From positions 1 through 64,000 of the forward strand of contig NZ_SMKQ01000007.1 of the NCBI RefSeq assembly GCF_004348995.1: a stretch of DNA of 64,000 nt, in the 5' to 3' direction. The DNA comes from Nonomuraea terrae. Its GTDB lineage: Bacteria; Actinomycetota; Actinomycetes; Streptosporangiales; Streptosporangiaceae. The notes under the pieces were generated by a model. The model saw only the letters and a list, made by a program, of their open reading frames with translations, did no database searches and was not told the DNA's origin. Positions 50,767 through 59,436 of the stretch are shown in pieces. Both the position numbers and the translations under genes were made by a program. Numbering within the stretch: the stretch's first letter is position 1; every line of letters begins with the position of its first letter.

Positions 50767-51993
50767 TCACCAGGTGACCGGGAGTTCTTCAACGCCGTAG
50801 ACGACGGCGTCCGGTTTGAACGGCACCTCCTCGACCGGTACGGCGAGCCGCAGGGCAGGGATGCGGCGGAACAGTGTGTCGAAGACGATCTGCAGCTCCA
50901 TCCGGGCCAGGTGCTGGCCGAGGCATTGGTGCGGGCCGAAGCCGAAGGCGAGGTGGTGGCGGGCCCCGCGCTCGACATCCAGTTCGGCCGGATTGTCGAA
51001 CACTGCGGGGTCCCAGTTGGCCGACAGGCTGGAGACGATGACGCCCTCGCCGGCCGTGATTCTCGCCCCGCCGATCTGCACGTCCTCGGTGGCCACCCGG
51101 GCGGCGACCGTGTCGGTGATGGTGAAGTAACGCAGCAGTTCCTCCACGGCCATGGGCGTCCTGCTCGGGTCGGCCGTGATCAGGGCCAGTTGTTCCGGGT
51201 GGGAGAGTAGCCCGATCACGCCGAGGGAGATCATGTTCGCGGTGGTCTCGTGTCCGGCGGTCAGCAGGAGGAAGGCCAGGCTCACCAGGCCCGCGTGGTC
51301 GAGGGTGCCGTTCTGGCGTTGCCAGGCGATCTGCCGGCTGACCAGGTCGTCGCCGGGTTCTGACTCCTTGCGGGTGATCAGATCATCGATGTAGGCGCGG
51401 AGCTCGGCGAAGGCTCTTTGGCGGTCCTGCGGCGACGAGGTCCGCCGCACCGCCACGGCGGTGCGGCCTTGGAAGAAGTCGTGGTCGGTGTAGGGCGCGC
51501 CGAGCAGTTCGCTGATCACCAATGACGGCACCGGCAGGGACAGCGTCCGCACCAGGTCGACAGGGCGCTGCTCGGTGGCGAGCAGGTCGTCGATGAAGTG
51601 GTCGACGATGTCCTGGATGCGCGGGCGCAGCGCGGCCAGCCGCTTCGCGGTGAACTCGCTGATCACTGGACGCCGGGTCGCGGCGTGTTCCGCGCCGTCC
51701 ATGCCGATCATCAATGGTGGTTGGCTGCGGACCTGCCGCAGGGTCGTCGCATCGACGTTCAGGATCGGGAAGCCGTCCTTGCGCCGGTCGGAGGAGAAGC
51801 GCCGATCGGCGAGTACGGCACGGCTTTCCTCATGCCCGGACACCCACCACACCTCGGTGCCGCCGGTCAGGTGGACCTTGCTGATCGGCGCCCGCTCGCG
51901 CAGCCGCTCGTACTCGGCGGGCGGGGCGAACGGGCAGCCACGCTCGACCGGCAGTTCCTGTCCGGCGAGTTCGCCGGCAACGCTCTTCGTCAT
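50767..51993 (-). CDS. Cytochrome P450, CYP105-like
   Basis: The 408-residue P450 has all core motifs. The oxygen-binding I helix is LLLTAGHETTANMI, ExxR lies in AVEELLRYF, and the heme ligand loop is LAFGFGPHQCLGQHLARMEL. The B-C region (ADRRFSSDRRKDGFPIL) and SEFTAKRLAALRPRIQDIVD fit the CYP105/107 group of actinomycete hydroxylases acting on macrolides, terpenoids or drugs. GGGAGG 7 nt before ATG 51993 fixes the start. No ferredoxin gene is adjacent, so redox partners come from elsewhere. The SDR upstream may share the transcript (148-bp gap). Confidence 0.93.
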   Translation of the reverse strand: MTKSVAGELAGQELPVERGCPFAPPAEYERLRERAPISKVHLTGGTEVWWVSGHEESRAVLADRRFSSDRRKDGFPILNVDATTLRQVRSQPPLMIGMDGAEHAATRRPVISEFTAKRLAALRPRIQDIVDHFIDDLLATEQRPVDLVRTLSLPVPSLVISELLGAPYTDHDFFQGRTAVAVRRTSSPQDRQRAFAELRAYIDDLITRKESEPGDDLVSRQIAWQRQNGTLDHAGLVSLAFLLLTAGHETTANMISLGVIGLLSHPEQLALITADPSRTPMAVEELLRYFTITDTVAARVATEDVQIGGARITAGEGVIVSSLSANWDPAVFDNPAELDVERGARHHLAFGFGPHQCLGQHLARMELQIVFDTLFRRIPALRLAVPVEEVPFKPDAVVYGVEELPVTW

Positions 51994-52141
51994 GAAGGAC
52001 CTCCCAGTAACAGATCTGGCTGAGTCGTTCCGGTCGTTCAAGCTCGGCGTTCGCCAGCCGCCTTCGTGGGGGACGAAGACGGCTGCGAGAAGTGTCACCT
52101 CGGGCTTTTGCGGGGTCGCCGGCAAAAGCCCGAGGCACCGC

Positions 52142-52885
52142 TCACCAGGCGACGGGGCCAAGGCGATCGAGGAAGATCCCGGTCGGTCCGTCGGCGTCGA
52201 TCGTCGCGAGCTTGACGATCGGGTCGGTGCCCTCGGTGACGGTCAGCTGGCCGGTGTGATTGTTCATGTCGGTGGCGGTGAACTTGTGGTTGGCGACTTC
52301 TCCGGGAGTCATCATGTTGAATTTGATGTTCGGGAGTGCCTGGGCGTACCGGACGGTGATCATGTTCAGCGCCGTTTTCGACGAGCTGTAGGCGAGCTCG
52401 TGGATTCTCGAGGCGGGCTGGTCCGGATCCGTCACGACCGCGAAGGTGCCGACGGCGCTGGACACCATCACGACCCGCGGATTGTCCGCCGCCTGCAGCA
52501 GGGGAAGGAACGCGTGCGTGACCCTGATCGGTCCGTACACGTTGGTGTCGTAGACGGAATGAATCTCCTCAGCCGTCGCGTCCGCGGGCGCGATGGCCCG
52601 CCCTGACGCGCCGGCGTTGTTGATCAGTACATCCAGCCGGTCGGTGTGCTTGCGGACGAGCCGCTGGGCGTTGGCCACCGACTCGTCTGATGTCACGTCC
52701 AGGGGGACCATGACCACGTTCGCGCCGTTGTCAGTCAGCTTGTCGGCAGCCGCCCGTCCTCGCCCTTCGTCGCGCGAGCCGAGAAAGATCGTCCATCCGA
52801 GCTCCCCGAGCCTCCGGGCCGCTTCGAAGCCGAGTCCTTTGTTGCCTCCGGTGATCAGCACCGAGGTCTGTTCCGAGTTCGCCAT
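52142..52885 (-). CDS. Short-chain dehydrogenase/reductase
   Basis: The 247-residue classical SDR has SVLITGGNKGLGFEAARRLG, DVLINNAGASGRA, serine in VVMVSSAVGTFA and YSSSKTALNMITVRYAQAL (YxxxK). The region after strand 2 (GSRDEGRGRAAADKL) with arginines favours NADPH. ATG 52885 is chosen because the Rossmann strand begins soon after and GAAGAGG precedes it. It sits upstream of the P450 in the same direction, which suggests a joint oxidation/reduction role. Confidence 0.88.
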   Translation of the reverse strand: MANSEQTSVLITGGNKGLGFEAARRLGELGWTIFLGSRDEGRGRAAADKLTDNGANVVMVPLDVTSDESVANAQRLVRKHTDRLDVLINNAGASGRAIAPADATAEEIHSVYDTNVYGPIRVTHAFLPLLQAADNPRVVMVSSAVGTFAVVTDPDQPASRIHELAYSSSKTALNMITVRYAQALPNIKFNMMTPGEVANHKFTATDMNNHTGQLTVTEGTDPIVKLATIDADGPTGIFLDRLGPVAW

Positions 52886-52975
52886 GCCCTCTTCGACGAA
52901 ATACCCCGATCGGCTGTGACTCGGTGTGAGCGACCTCACAGTCGAGACCATGTGGACCGGTCGCTGGACGAGGTG

Positions 52976-53160
52976 TCAGCTCATGGCCCGGCGGAAGAAC
53001 TCTTCGGCGCTGGTCGCGGCCTGACGCCGAGGTAGCGGTGGTTGTGGAGCGGGTCGAGCTTGCCCTTCCCGGTGGACATGACCAAGGTGTACTGCAGAAG
53101 GAGGTAGGCGAACGGGTCCGGGGTTGAGGAACCCAGGAACAGCCGTTGGCGGTAGGGTCG
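52976..53160 (-). pseudogene. 3' remnant of an unknown gene next to the intron
   Basis: Minus-strand reading RLFLGSSTPDPFAYLLLQYT then LVMSTGKGKLDPLHNHRYLG looks genuinely coding. After a frame change near 53015 it ends SAEEFFRRAMS at 52976. I do not recognise the family. It lies directly downstream of the decayed group II intron and may be the 3' exon of an interrupted gene. Confidence 0.45.
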
Positions 53161-53288
53161 GGAGCTGGCGCGGTGGCGATCATGGTGGACGTAGGGCCTG
53201 GGGCCTGTCTTCCGCCGGTTTCCCGGTCGGCTGTGCTCTCCCCAGTGACCGTGGTCGCGATCGTTCCGTTTCCAGCTCCCGCCGCATC

Positions 53289-53321
53289 GAACCGTGCATG
53301 CCGTTCTCCAGCACACGGCTC
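53289..53321 (-). ncRNA. Group II intron domain V
   Basis: Read on the minus strand the 33 nt start GAGCCGTGTGC and end GCATGCACGGTTC. GAGCCGTG pairs with CACGGTTC, leaving an upper stem and loop with GGAGAACG. It carries the conserved AGC triad position and matches the group II domain V pattern (GAGCCGTxTGCxxxGAAAxxxGCAxGxACGGTTC). It begins on the stop codon of the reverse-transcriptase remnant, the normal arrangement. The domain VI boundary and 3' splice site were not resolved. Confidence 0.85.
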
Positions 53322-53730
53322 ACCGACGCCGTTCACCGCCGGTATTCAGCTTCTCCCGCCAGGGCTTGCCTGCCCTGGGCGAGACGACGATTGCAGTCAG
53401 CTTGATCAGGCCGCACTGGTCCGGCGAGCTGTAGGCGACCACGTTGATGCCGAAGCGTCGTCCGCGTTTGTGTCGCTTCCCGATGAAGATCGCCAGCCGT
53501 TGGATCGCGTAGTGCCTGACCTTGCCGACGCGGATCGTGGAGTGTCCGTACGTGAAGTACATCGCCCATCCGCAGCCGCGCGCTTGGGGCGGAACCCGAA
53601 GCTGCACGGCAGGAAGCCCACCTCGAAGACCGGCTCAAGCACGATTTTCAAAGCGGCCTGCACGACCCGATCCCGAACTGCGGAGATCGAGCGTGTGTTG
53701 CAGGGCACGCACCTTATCCAAGGGAGTCTT
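53320..53730 (-). pseudogene. Group II intron reverse transcriptase, deleted to three pieces
   Basis: In order on the minus strand: [10 protein letters not shown] (N-terminal), then [20 protein letters not shown] and [14 protein letters not shown] (RT motif 2 region, 'FxPxSFGFRPxR'). In another frame come [40 protein letters not shown] and IVVSPRAGKPWREKLN (maturase-type C-terminus) to TGA 53320. The palm domain with YADD is gone, and two junctions plus a frameshift are visible. It cannot self-propagate. It overlaps the final base of the E2 stop at 53730. Confidence 0.85.
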
Positions 53731-55043
53731 CAGCAGGGCGGCGGGACTAGGGTCGCGGCCTCTGTGATGCCCAGGCTGTGGAGCCACGATTGATCGGGGC
53801 TCTCAAGCCGCCCCTTCACGGACACGAGGTAGCGGGCGGCGTCCGCACCGTCCACCAGTCGATGGTCGTAGGTCAGGGACAGATAGGCCATCGAGCGGAT
53901 CGCGATCAGCTCGTCGCCGTCATCGCCGTGCAGAACCACAGGCCGACGCGTCACGGAACCGAGGCCGAGGATCGCCGACTGGGGCGCGTTGAGGATGGGC
54001 GTGTCGAACAGCGCCCCCCGGCTACCGGTATTGGTGATGGTGAAGGAGCCGCCCGCGAGGTCGTCGGCGGTCGCCGAACCGTCCCGGGATCGGGCCGCGA
54101 GGTGAGCGATGTGACGGGCGAGCGCCCCGACGGTGAGGTCCTCGGCGCCTCGGATGACCGGGACGACCAGTCCGTCATCGGTGTCCACGGCGATCCCGAG
54201 GTCCACCCGGCGAAGGTAGGTGACCGTTCCGGCGGCGAGGTCCAGCTCCGCGTTGATCACCGGGTGATCGGCGAGGGCACGTACGGCTGCCTCGGCCACG
54301 AACGGGAACACGGACAGGGAGACGCCGTATCTGCTGCGGAACCCGTGCTTCGCCGCCTCGCGGATCTTGACGACGTGTGTGAGGTCAACCTCGATCACTG
54401 TGGTCAGTTGAGCCGACTCCTGGAGCGACCGGTGCATGCGTTCGGCGATGACCTTGCGCCGCCGGGAGAGCCGCTCGACCCGGCCACGTGCGTTGGACGC
54501 CCCGGCGTGTGGAGTTCCCGGAAGGGGCGGGCGGCTGCTGACCGCGCCAGGATGTGACTGCGCCGGGATGGACGCCCGCTCGGCCGCTTCGCGCACGTCG
54601 GCGACGGTGGCCCGTCCGTGCGGTCCCGATCGCCGTACCACCGTGAGGTCGACGCCGTGTTCGCGGGCGAGCCGGCGCACCCGGGGACTGTCCCGGTGCC
54701 GATGAGGGCGCGCCGCCGGCGTCGCGACCCCGTGGGGACGCGGTGCGGAGCCTGGCCCGCTGAGAGCCGTGACCGGCGGTGACCCGGGGTCCTCGGCGGC
54801 GGCGATGTCTGCGAGGAGCGCGAGGACGGTGCCGACGGGTACGGTCATGCCCTCGGGCACCAGGATCCGCCGGAGTACCCCGTCCGCCGGGGCGACCACC
54901 TCCGTGTCGACCTTGTCGGTGGACACCTCGAGCAGCGGATCGTCCGCGGCGACCGGCGCACCCTCCGTGCACAGCCAGCGCGTCACGGTGCCCTCGGCGA
55001 CCGTCTCGCCGAGCTGCGGCATGGTGATGTCGATGTCGCTCAC
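53730..55043 (-). CDS. 2-oxoacid dehydrogenase E2 (dihydrolipoyl acyltransferase)
   Basis: The 437-residue E2 has one lipoyl domain (lipoylated Lys in VSTDKVDTEVV), a linker, a peripheral subunit-binding domain (SPRVRRLAREHGVDLTVV, GPHGRATVADV) and the catalytic domain ending with YDHRLVDGADAARYLVS, with the His and Asp of the acyltransferase site. It transfers the acyl group made by E1 to CoA. GTG 55043 overlaps the E1beta stop (GTGA). It is last in the operon; downstream lies a decayed intron. The substrate class (acetoin, branched-chain or pyruvate) cannot be fixed from E2 alone. Confidence 0.93.
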   Translation of the reverse strand: MSDIDITMPQLGETVAEGTVTRWLCTEGAPVAADDPLLEVSTDKVDTEVVAPADGVLRRILVPEGMTVPVGTVLALLADIAAAEDPGSPPVTALSGPGSAPRPHGVATPAARPHRHRDSPRVRRLAREHGVDLTVVRRSGPHGRATVADVREAAERASIPAQSHPGAVSSRPPLPGTPHAGASNARGRVERLSRRRKVIAERMHRSLQESAQLTTVIEVDLTHVVKIREAAKHGFRSRYGVSLSVFPFVAEAAVRALADHPVINAELDLAAGTVTYLRRVDLGIAVDTDDGLVVPVIRGAEDLTVGALARHIAHLAARSRDGSATADDLAGGSFTITNTGSRGALFDTPILNAPQSAILGLGSVTRRPVVLHGDDGDELIAIRSMAYLSLTYDHRLVDGADAARYLVSVKGRLESPDQSWLHSLGITEAATLVPPPC

Positions 55044-56017
55044 GCCTGCATCGCCTTCTCGATCTCGGCCACGATCCGGTCCACCGACGGGATGACGAGG
55101 TCCTCCAGCGAGTCGGCGGAGGGCAGCGGGACATGCGGTGTGGTGATCCGCACGATCGGTCCGTCGAGGTCCCAGAAGGCCTCGTCCCCGACGATCGACG
55201 CGACCTCGGCGCCCCAGCCCAGTGCCCGGGGGTTCTCCTCGACGGTGAACAGCCGGCCGGTACGGGCGACCGATTCCAGGATCGTCCGGGCGTCCAGCGG
55301 GATGAGCGAGCGCACGTCGATGACTTCGCAGCTGATGCCCCGGCCGGCGAGCCGCTCGGCGGCCTCCATGGCCCGGGGCACCATCAGCCCGAGTGCGGCG
55401 ATGGTGGCGTGGTCGCCCCGGCGGCGGATCTTGGCCGTGCCCAGCACGTCCTCGACGGTGCCGTCGGGGACGTCGCCCTTGCTGGCGTAGAGCCCCTTGT
55501 GCTCGAAGAACAGCACCGGGTCGTCGCTGCGCACCGCGGCGGCCATCAGCCCCACGACGTCCTCGGGGCACGACGGGGTGACGACCTTGAGCCCCGGCAC
55601 CGCCATGGCCCAGTTCTCGATCGACTGGGAGTGCTGGGCGCCGAAGCGGAGTCCTCCGCCGTTGCCGCTCTTCACCACCAGCGGGATCGTGACCTGCCCG
55701 TTGGTCATGTAGCGGGTCTTCGCCATCTGGTTGACGACGATGTCCCAGCAGACGGCGAAGAAGTCGGAGAACATGATCTCCGCGATCGGCCGCAGACCGG
55801 TCATCGCGGCGCCCATGGCGGCGCCGAGGATGGCCTGCTCGGAGATCGGGGTGTCGATGACGCGGCGCGGCCCGAACTGCTCCAGGAGCCCGACGGTGGT
55901 CTTGAACACGCCTCCCGCCCCGGCGATGTCCTCCCCGATGAGGACCACGCGCTCGTCCCGTCTCATCTCCTGCGCGATTCCGCGGGCCACCGCCTCGCGG
56001 TAGGTCAGTTGCGCCAC
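55040..56017 (-). CDS. 2-oxoacid/acetoin dehydrogenase E1 beta subunit
   Basis: The 325-residue E1beta begins AQLTYREAVARGIAQEMRRD. It carries VVLIGEDIAGAGGVFKTTVG, RVIDTPISEQAILGAAMGAA and GQVTIPLVVKSGNGGG, close to AcoB and PdhB types, then HSQSIENWAMAVPGLKVVTP. GTG 56017 follows GGAGGAAG and lies 13 nt inside the E1alpha frame. The set of E1alpha, E1beta and E2 without E3 suggests use of a shared dihydrolipoamide dehydrogenase. Confidence 0.92.
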   Translation of the reverse strand: MAQLTYREAVARGIAQEMRRDERVVLIGEDIAGAGGVFKTTVGLLEQFGPRRVIDTPISEQAILGAAMGAAMTGLRPIAEIMFSDFFAVCWDIVVNQMAKTRYMTNGQVTIPLVVKSGNGGGLRFGAQHSQSIENWAMAVPGLKVVTPSCPEDVVGLMAAAVRSDDPVLFFEHKGLYASKGDVPDGTVEDVLGTAKIRRRGDHATIAALGLMVPRAMEAAERLAGRGISCEVIDVRSLIPLDARTILESVARTGRLFTVEENPRALGWGAEVASIVGDEAFWDLDGPIVRITTPHVPLPSADSLEDLVIPSVDRIVAEIEKAMQA

Positions 56018-57069
56018 GAACTTCCTCCATCCGCCCACACGTCGGTGTACGCCGATGCCGGAACCGGCATCGGACCGTTCTTGGCCGCCTCGGTCGCCGC
56101 GTCGACGGCTCGGCCGACCTGTCTCTCGATCTCGTCCAGCTCCGCGGACGGGACGCCGAGCCGTTCCAGCCGGCCGCGATAGATCTTCAACGGGTCGTAA
56201 GCCAGCCAGGCCTCCAGCTCGCCCGGAGGCTTGTACTTGCCCGGGTCGGCCCGGGAGTGGCCGCCGTGGCGGTAGGTCAGCGCCTCGATCAGGACCGGGC
56301 CGCGGCCGGAACGGGCGTGTTCCAGCGTGTCGCGCGCGGCCAGATAGCAGGCGTCGGCGTCGTTGCCGTCCACGACCACCGGTTCGAGACCGTAGGCACC
56401 CGCCCGGTCGGCGGCCGGGCGGGGCACCGCGGTGATGTCGGAGATGGCGGTGTACTCCATGTACAGGTTGTTCTCGCAGACGAACACCACCGGCAGGGCG
56501 AAGACCGCCGCGTAGTTGAGCGCCTCGTGGAAGGCGCCGATGTTGGTGGTGCCGTCGCCGAAGAAGCAGACCGCGACCTGGCCGCTCCCGCGGTACTGCG
56601 CGGACCACGCCGCCCCGTTGGCGATGGTGAGGTGCGCACCGATGATCGCGTACGAGCCCATCACCCCGTGCTCGACGCTGGTGAGGTGCATGGATCCGCC
56701 CTTGCCGCCGAGCAGCCCGTTGGCGCGGCCCAGCAACTCGGCCAAGACGCCTTCCATCGCCACTCCGCGGGCCAGGGTGTGCGCGTGGCCCCGGTACGTC
56801 GCGAACGTGTAGTCGTCCTCGCGCATCGCCGTGCCGAACCCGGCGGCCACCGCCTCCATGCCCAGCGAGAGATGGGTGGTGCCCTTGACCAGGTTCTGCA
56901 TGAACATGTCGTAGGCGCGCTTCTCGAACTGGCGTAGCTCGTGCAGGCGCCGGTACATCAGCAGCCGGACGTCCCGGTCGATGGGCGCGGCGTCGTGGGT
57001 TGTCTGGCTGTCCGGCGGCAGCACGATAGCGTGCCCACCGTACTGGTGCCGTTCGAGGGGCAGCGTCAT
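56005..57069 (-). CDS. 2-oxoacid/acetoin dehydrogenase E1 alpha subunit (TPP-binding)
   Basis: The 354-residue E1alpha has the thiamine diphosphate motif FFGDGTTNIGAFHEALNYAA and ending CENNLYMEYT. Other motifs are ELLGRANGLLGGKGGSMHLT and HGVMGSYAIIGAHLTIANGA, characteristic of acetoin dehydrogenase alpha (AcoA) and related pyruvate E1. The ATG at 57069 has GGAGG upstream and overlaps the stop of the M24 gene (ATGA). The butanediol-dehydrogenase-like gene at the right edge fits an acetoin-type assignment, but this is inference. Confidence 0.92.
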   Translation of the reverse strand: MTLPLERHQYGGHAIVLPPDSQTTHDAAPIDRDVRLLMYRRLHELRQFEKRAYDMFMQNLVKGTTHLSLGMEAVAAGFGTAMREDDYTFATYRGHAHTLARGVAMEGVLAELLGRANGLLGGKGGSMHLTSVEHGVMGSYAIIGAHLTIANGAAWSAQYRGSGQVAVCFFGDGTTNIGAFHEALNYAAVFALPVVFVCENNLYMEYTAISDITAVPRPAADRAGAYGLEPVVVDGNDADACYLAARDTLEHARSGRGPVLIEALTYRHGGHSRADPGKYKPPGELEAWLAYDPLKIYRGRLERLGVPSAELDEIERQVGRAVDAATEAAKNGPMPVPASAYTDVWADGGSSWRN

Positions 57070-58433
57070 GCCCGGCCTCCCGGCGTGTTCAGGTGCGACT
57101 GCGACTCCCGCGTGGTGGGCAGCATCCCGCCGGTCGTGTAGTACGGCCGGCCGGCGACGAGCAGGTCCTCGGCGGGGAACTTCGTGATCACCTCGCACCC
57201 GTCGGCGGTCACGACGATCTCCTCCTCGATGCGGGCCGCCGACCAGCCGTCCTTGGCGGGCCAGTACGTCTCCAGGGCGAAGACCATGCCCTCCTCCAGG
57301 GTCTCGGGATGTTCCAGGGACACGAGCCGGCTGAAGATCGGCTTTTCCCAGATGGACAGTCCGACGCCGTGGCCGTACTGGAGGCCGAACGCGGCCTCCT
57401 CGCCGGCGAAGCCGAACTCCTGCGCGGTGGGCCACACCGAGACGATGTCGGCGGTGGTGGCACCGGGCTTCACCAGGGCGATCGCCTGGTCGATGTACTC
57501 GCGGCAGATCTTGTAGGCGTCCCGCTGGGCGGGTGAGGCGCTGCCGACCGCGAAGGTCCGGTAGTAGCAGGTCCGGTAGCCCATATGGCTGTGCAGGATG
57601 TCGAAGAACGCGGGGTCTCCGGGCCGGATGAAGCGGTCGGAGTAGACGTGCGGATGCGGCGAGCACCGCTCCCCGCTGATCGCGTTGACGCCCTCGACGA
57701 ACTCCGACCCCATGTCGTAGAGCACCTTGCTGACCAGTCCCACGGTCTCGTTCTCGCGGACTCCCGGCCGCAGGAACTCGTAGAGCCGGTCGTAGGCGGC
57801 GTCGACCATGGAGGCGGCCTGGGTGAGCAGCCCGATCTCGTCCTTGGTCTTGATCCGGCGCGCCTCGAGGAAGACCTGCTGGCCGTCGACGACCTGGATG
57901 CCGGCCCGCTGCAGCGCGGCGAGGATCGGCAGCTCGATGACGTCGACGCCGAGCGGCTCGCCGAGCAGCCCGTGCCGGTCCAGCTCAATCCTGATCTTGT
58001 TGGCCACGTCCTCGGCGATGCCGGCCTGTGGGTGGAAGGCGCCACGCAGGGTGGAGATGCCGGCTCGGGCGCCGCCCGTTTGCGTGTCCGCGCCGTGGTG
58101 CGGGCCGTGGACGGCGTCGGGCGACTCCAGCGCGGCGTGCCCGAGCCACGGGTTGTACAGCTGGTGGTGCCTGGCCGCCGAGCCGAAGTCCCAGATGATC
58201 GGTTCGGCGCCCCGGACCAGCAGGGCGAAACGGATCAGCTTGTCGTTGGCCCAGGTGCCGATATGGGTGGCCGTCATGTACCGGATGTTGGGGAAGTCGA
58301 ACGCGAGCACCGCGCCCAGCGATGAGCGGTCCAGCTCGGCGCGTAGCCGGGCAAGGCGCTCGGTACGCAGCCGGTCGAGGTCCAGCCGCTGTTCCCAGTC
58401 GACGGCGTTCATTCCGTAAGTGGCGATTCCCAC
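57066..58433 (-). CDS. M24-family (creatinase/aminopeptidase P fold) hydrolase
   Basis: The 455-residue pita-bread-fold enzyme has an N-terminal creatinase-like domain (LGAVLAFDFPNIRYMTATHI) and a C-terminal catalytic domain. In the latter, metal-ligand positions read FFDILHSHMGYRTCYYRTFA, QYGHGVGLSIWEKPIFSRL, VFALETYWPAKDGW and RIEEEIVVT. Ligand Asp/His/Glu are partly altered, so either aminopeptidase or a metal-poor creatinase/DMSP-lyase-like role is possible. GTG 58433 with AAAGGA upstream begins one nt after the TAA of the preceding gene. Pairing with E1 genes is unusual and suggests C-N, C-C or C-S cleavage of a small molecule. Confidence 0.85.
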   Translation of the reverse strand: MGIATYGMNAVDWEQRLDLDRLRTERLARLRAELDRSSLGAVLAFDFPNIRYMTATHIGTWANDKLIRFALLVRGAEPIIWDFGSAARHHQLYNPWLGHAALESPDAVHGPHHGADTQTGGARAGISTLRGAFHPQAGIAEDVANKIRIELDRHGLLGEPLGVDVIELPILAALQRAGIQVVDGQQVFLEARRIKTKDEIGLLTQAASMVDAAYDRLYEFLRPGVRENETVGLVSKVLYDMGSEFVEGVNAISGERCSPHPHVYSDRFIRPGDPAFFDILHSHMGYRTCYYRTFAVGSASPAQRDAYKICREYIDQAIALVKPGATTADIVSVWPTAQEFGFAGEEAAFGLQYGHGVGLSIWEKPIFSRLVSLEHPETLEEGMVFALETYWPAKDGWSAARIEEEIVVTADGCEVITKFPAEDLLVAGRPYYTTGGMLPTTRESQSHLNTPGGRA

Positions 58434-58434
58434 G

Positions 58435-59436
58435 TTATTTCCTTTCGGTTGCGCGGCCGGGAGCACCTTTTCCTGCCGCGGCGGAGTGGCCGGCGCGACC
58501 GGCCGTGCCCGAGTGGCCGGCGCGACCGGCCGTGCCCGAGTGGCCGGCCCGGCCGGCCGTGGCCGCGAACCAGGCCGCCATCGCGGCCATGTCCCTGGTG
58601 CCGAAGCCGTCGTCGAGCGCGTGCTCATGGAGCTCGAAAGCACGCCGTACCACGGACTCCTGGAGGCCCGCGTCGTCGCCGGCGGTGACCGCGAGGCCGA
58701 GATCCTTGGTGGCGGTGCCCAGATCGAAGGCGACCTGGGTGCCGGCCGGGTCGGTGAAGGCGGGCCTCTTGTAGTCGAGGAAGCGGTTCCACAGCACGCC
58801 GGCGGCGAGGACGTCGAAGAAGGAGTCGGCGGAGACACCGGAGGCGCGGGCGGTGACCAGGCACTCGGACAGGGCGGTGCTGAACGTGTGCAGCAGTGCG
58901 TTCACCGCGACCTTGGCTGCTGCGCCGGCCCCGGTGGGCCCCACGTGCACCACGGTGCCGAGTGCCGCCAGCACCGGTCGCGCCGCGTGGATCACGGCCG
59001 GGTCGCCGCCGGCCATCAGTCCGAGCCGGCCCTCGCGGGCTACGGCGGTGCTGCCGCTCACCGGACAGTCGAGGAAGCGCATGCCCGCGGCGGCGCACAG
59101 TTCTGCGGCCTCGCGTGCCGCGTGCACGCCGATGGTGGAGCAGTCCACGACGATCGTGCCCTCGCGGACGCCGGCCAGGACGCCGTCGTCGCGGGCGAGC
59201 GTACGAAGCACCGCCTGGCCGTCCGTCAGCATGGTGATCACGACGTCGGCGTCCTTGCCCGCCAGCGCCGGCGTCGGAGCCACCTCGGCGCCGGTGCGCC
59301 CCGCGGTGGCGACGGCGCGTTCCGCCGTCCTGTTCCAGATGGTGACCGGGAAGCCCTGCCGGGTGAGGACGCCGACCATCTCGGCGCCCATCCGGCCGGT
59401 GCCGCAGAAGGCGACCCGCAGTAGCCGCTCGCTCAT
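58435..59436 (-). CDS. Beta-hydroxyacid dehydrogenase (HIBADH/6PGDH family)
   Basis: The 333-residue NAD(P)-dependent dehydrogenase has the glycine motif VAFCGTGRMGAEMVGVL, the substrate motif FLDCPVSGSTAVAREGRLGL and the catalytic lysine block GPTGAGAAAKVAVNALLH. It oxidises beta-hydroxyacids or reduces small aldehydes. The last ~40 residues are an unusual tail made of three AGRAGHSGT-like repeats. The start overlaps the stop of the upstream gene (ATGA) and the stop (TAA) is one nt before the next GTG. The tail is absent from most relatives. Confidence 0.9.
   Translation of the reverse strand: MSERLLRVAFCGTGRMGAEMVGVLTRQGFPVTIWNRTAERAVATAGRTGAEVAPTPALAGKDADVVITMLTDGQAVLRTLARDDGVLAGVREGTIVVDCSTIGVHAAREAAELCAAAGMRFLDCPVSGSTAVAREGRLGLMAGGDPAVIHAARPVLAALGTVVHVGPTGAGAAAKVAVNALLHTFSTALSECLVTARASGVSADSFFDVLAAGVLWNRFLDYKRPAFTDPAGTQVAFDLGTATKDLGLAVTAGDDAGLQESVVRRAFELHEHALDDGFGTRDMAAMAAWFAATAGRAGHSGTAGRAGHSGTAGRAGHSAAAGKGAPGRATERK
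58484..58564. repeat. 27-bp coding tandem repeat, three units
   Basis: Units 58484-58510 and 58511-58537 are identical; 58538-58564 differs at a few positions. Each starts GAGTGGCCGGCGCGACCGGC and encodes nine residues of the HIBADH tail on the minus strand. This type of repeat changes copy number easily. Confidence 0.9.
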
